A DNA stretch of 7,774 nt from an uncultured Collinsella sp. (lineage in GTDB: Bacteria; Actinomycetota; Coriobacteriia; Coriobacteriales; Coriobacteriaceae), in NCBI GenBank assembly GCA_900556515.1, contig USPH01000055.1, forward strand, positions 1 to 7,774. The letters run 5' to 3'. Below, piece by piece: positions 6,045 to 7,774 of the stretch (position 1 is its first letter; each line of letters begins with the position of its first letter). A program made the translations under genes and the position numbers. Under the pieces are notes generated by a model. It was not told the DNA's origin. It did no database searches and was given only the letters and a program-made list of their open reading frames with translations.

Positions 6045-7178
6045 CTACAGGAGCTCGATTTTGCCGTCCTTCACCGTCAACCCCATATTGCCGGAAAGCA
6101 GATCGTCCAGGCGCGAGCCCACAAGCTCAAAGCGCCAACCTTCGCGCAGGCGGCTCTGCTCGGGATGCTCAATGTAGTCGGCCAGGTCATCGCGCGAGGC
6201 AATGACCGAGGTCGCAACGCCTGAGCGCTCGGCAACCAGGCGGATAAGCGCATACATAAGGTCAGTCACGCTCTCCAGCTCCGGCGAAATCTGACGATGT
6301 CCGCGCACCAAGAGCGGCAGGCGATCGTGCGGACAGCTCGCACCGCGCTTGATGGCCATGAGCGCACCGTCCACGTCGCGCTCCCCCAATTGATCGGTAC
6401 CGCGAATGCTACGGAACTCCTCAACGCGCACGGGATTGCGCTTAACGAGCGCTAGCAGCGTGTCGTCGGACATGACCCACTTGCGTGGGATGTTGCGCCG
6501 CTCGGCGCGGTCCTCGCGCCAGGCGGCGAGCTCGCGCGCGATACCCAGCTGATGACGGCTGCACGAATTGATGCGCTTGACCTTGCGGAACGCCTCGTGG
6601 CGATCGGCGCGATAGTGTGACTCGTCAGCCAGCGGGCGCAGCTCGTCGAGCACCCAGTCCACACGGCCCAGCTCGCGCAGGCGGCTCATCATCTCGGTAT
6701 AGGCGACGATCAGGTACTTGACGTCATCGATCGCATACTCAATCTGCTTATCGGTCAGCGGGCGGCGCGACCAGTCGGTCAGTGACTCGGTCTTGGGCAG
6801 CGATACGCCGCAGAACGTCTGAACAAGCGCGCCATACGAAATCTGCTGGCGCTCGCCCAAAAAGGCGGCGGCGACCTGCGTATCGAAAATCGGTCGTGGC
6901 AGCACGCCCACGGTATGGAGCATGACCTCCATATCCTGCGAGCACGCGTGGAAGACCTTGGTCACGCTCTCGTCGGCCATAAGCTCGGCCAGCGGCGATA
7001 GGTCGTCGATTACCAGGGGATCGACCGCGACGCTCTCAGCAGGGGTGGCAATCTGAACCAAACATAGACGCGGATGGAACGTGCGCTCGCGCAAAAACTC
7101 GGTATCGACGGCAATCGCGTCGAACTCACGGGCGCGCTGGCAAAAGTCGAGTAGAGCCTGATGTGTGGAAATGTACAT
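6045..7178 (-). CDS. rnd: Ribonuclease D
   Basis: A DEDDy-family 3'-5' exoribonuclease that trims the 3' ends of tRNA precursors and other small RNAs in the cytosol. Starting at ATG 7178 it has 377 residues, matching E. coli RNase D (375). Exo I has VDTEF (24-28, D25 and E27), Exo II has FHACSQDMEVM with D82, and Exo III has YAIDDVKYL with Y148 and D152; these are the metal-binding and catalytic residues. An HRDC nucleic-acid-binding domain follows at about 190-265 (LGIARELAAWREDRAERRN), and a second helical, HRDC-like region occupies the C-terminus. A GTG at 7214 would add 12 residues; neither start has a strong ribosome binding site, but ATG gives the usual MYISTHQAL start. It heads the minus-strand series and is divergent from a lipid-kinase-family gene. 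Confidence 0.94.
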   Translation of the reverse strand: MYISTHQALLDFCQRAREFDAIAVDTEFLRERTFHPRLCLVQIATPAESVAVDPLVIDDLSPLAELMADESVTKVFHACSQDMEVMLHTVGVLPRPIFDTQVAAAFLGERQQISYGALVQTFCGVSLPKTESLTDWSRRPLTDKQIEYAIDDVKYLIVAYTEMMSRLRELGRVDWVLDELRPLADESHYRADRHEAFRKVKRINSCSRHQLGIARELAAWREDRAERRNIPRKWVMSDDTLLALVKRNPVRVEEFRSIRGTDQLGERDVDGALMAIKRGASCPHDRLPLLVRGHRQISPELESVTDLMYALIRLVAERSGVATSVIASRDDLADYIEHPEQSRLREGWRFELVGSRLDDLLSGNMGLTVKDGKIELL

Positions 7179-7240
7179 ATCAACCCATCGAATAAGGTTA
7201 GGCCCGAAAAACACGGGTAGGATATCGGCATTGCCTTACA

Positions 7241-7248
7241 ACTATACT
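7241..7248. promoter_or_regulatory. Near-symmetric -10 element in the divergent rnd / lipid-kinase intergenic region
   Basis: ACTATACT reads TATACT on the plus strand (7243-7248) and, as AGTATAGT, contains TATAGT on the minus strand (7241-7246). Each differs from the consensus -10 TATAAT by one base. It lies 28 bases before the plus-strand ATG and 62 bases before the rnd ATG. I see no good -35 for either direction (best is TTCCCG for the minus strand, 17 bases away). A shared bidirectional promoter is an inference. Confidence 0.4.
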
Positions 7249-7276
7249 CGGTTAGTCACAGAACGGGAACGTAAGT

Positions 7277-7774
7277 ATGCGCTGCCTTATCATCCACAAC
7301 CCGGCATCGGGCCCCAGCTCAGATGAAATCTTCGCATTCACGCACGCCCTTGCACAGGGCGGCGACGAGGTCGTGATGCGCTTTATCGGCGATGGCATGG
7401 AACCCGAGGACGCCGTGGCAGACGTGCGCGAGTTTGACCGCGTGGTCGTTTCGGGCGGCGACGGCACTGTCTCCAACGTGCTCGACCAGATGCGCGGATG
7501 CGGTGTCCCCACGCTCGTCTTCCCCTCCGGTACGGCCTGCCTGTTCTTCAACAACATCGGCAACGCTCCCGAAGCCGCGGCCCTCGCCAAAGCGTGCCGC
7601 GAGGGACGCACCGCCCAGGTGGACATGGGAGAGCTCTTCTGGACGGACGAGGCGGGTGAAGTCCGCCGGCACGGGTTCATCATCATCGCCGGGGCCGGGG
7701 TCGACGCGGCCATCATGCAGAAGGCCGCTCCCAGCAAAAACGAGATCGGCGAGATCGCCTACGTTCTCGCGGCC
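7277..7774 (+). CDS. Diacylglycerol kinase-family protein, N-terminal 166 codons (runs off window)
   Basis: The reading frame is open from ATG 7277 to the last base, so only the N-terminal half is present. It belongs to the diacylglycerol kinase catalytic family (YegS/BmrU/DgkB type), cytosolic or membrane-associated enzymes that phosphorylate diacylglycerol or related lipids with ATP. Visible signatures are IIHNPASG (5-12), the nucleotide-binding VVVSGGDGTVSNVL (56-69, GGDGT at 60-64), FPSGTACLFFNNIG (82-95) and AGAGVDAAIM (138-147). The third motif normally reads GTAN or GTGN; here Cys stands where Asn is expected. The protein begins directly at the domain, as in the bacterial family. The ribosome binding site is weak (GGGA, about 8 bases upstream). 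The lipid substrate cannot be decided without the C-terminal half. Confidence 0.88.
   Translation, partial: MRCLIIHNPASGPSSDEIFAFTHALAQGGDEVVMRFIGDGMEPEDAVADVREFDRVVVSGGDGTVSNVLDQMRGCGVPTLVFPSGTACLFFNNIGNAPEAAALAKACREGRTAQVDMGELFWTDEAGEVRRHGFIIIAGAGVDAAIMQKAAPSKNEIGEIAYVLAA

Noticed and set aside
5006..6205. Plus-strand open frame of 399 codons covering the peptidase gene and ends of xseA and rnd
   Set aside because: It crosses three conserved minus-strand genes and the hairpin at 5230-5259. The translation is compositionally biased without recognisable motifs, and there is no ribosome binding site of note.
7203..7217. CCCG/CGGG hairpin in the rnd leader
   Set aside because: A 4-bp stem in a region of this composition is easily found by chance and no T-run follows.
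7252..7737. Minus-strand open frame of 161 codons at the right end
   Set aside because: It is the shadow of the plus-strand diacylglycerol kinase-family gene, whose GGDGT and other motifs decide the coding strand.

Overview
The window looks like one end of a draft-genome contig from a moderately GC-rich Gram-positive, most plausibly a gut member of the Coriobacteriia (Collinsella-like). That placement is an inference from overall GC (about 60% in the housekeeping genes), codon use and the look of the proteins; there is no rRNA or other decisive marker. The first 28 bases are not genomic: they match the 3' part of the Illumina Nextera read-2 transposase adapter with one mismatch. The window also ends inside a gene.

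Layout, left to right. (1) Adapter remnant, 1-28. (2) The N-terminal 218 codons of acetate kinase (ackA, minus strand), cut off by the contig end. (3) A rho-independent-type hairpin, then an A+T-richer two-gene cassette on the minus strand: a LysR-type regulator followed by an MFS transporter, with a 9-bp-arm inverted repeat between them. (4) A G+C-rich minus-strand series of housekeeping genes, in transcription order: ribonuclease D (rnd), a YugP-type membrane zinc metallopeptidase, a perfect 12-bp-stem hairpin, the large and small subunits of exodeoxyribonuclease VII (xseA, xseB), and a HIT-family nucleotide hydrolase. (5) Divergent from rnd on the plus strand, the 5' 166 codons of a diacylglycerol/lipid kinase-family gene that runs off the right end.

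How the parts relate. xseA and xseB encode the two subunits of one enzyme, 42 bp apart, and are surely co-transcribed. rnd and the peptidase are 64 bp apart and probably co-transcribed; the strong hairpin after the peptidase suggests xseA-xseB(-HIT) forms a separate or attenuated unit. The LysR gene is the obvious candidate regulator of the adjacent MFS gene. Base composition suggests that this pair is a later arrival between ackA and the HIT gene.

All substantial genes belong to known families. I see no CRISPR array, transposase, integrase, phage gene, tRNA or rRNA, and no intergenic stretch over 300 bases. I did not find a credible undescribed system. The points most worth checking are the adapter contamination, several substitutions at normally conserved acetate kinase positions, the low-GC regulator/transporter cassette with its palindrome, and the near-symmetric -10 element in the rnd/lipid-kinase divergent region.
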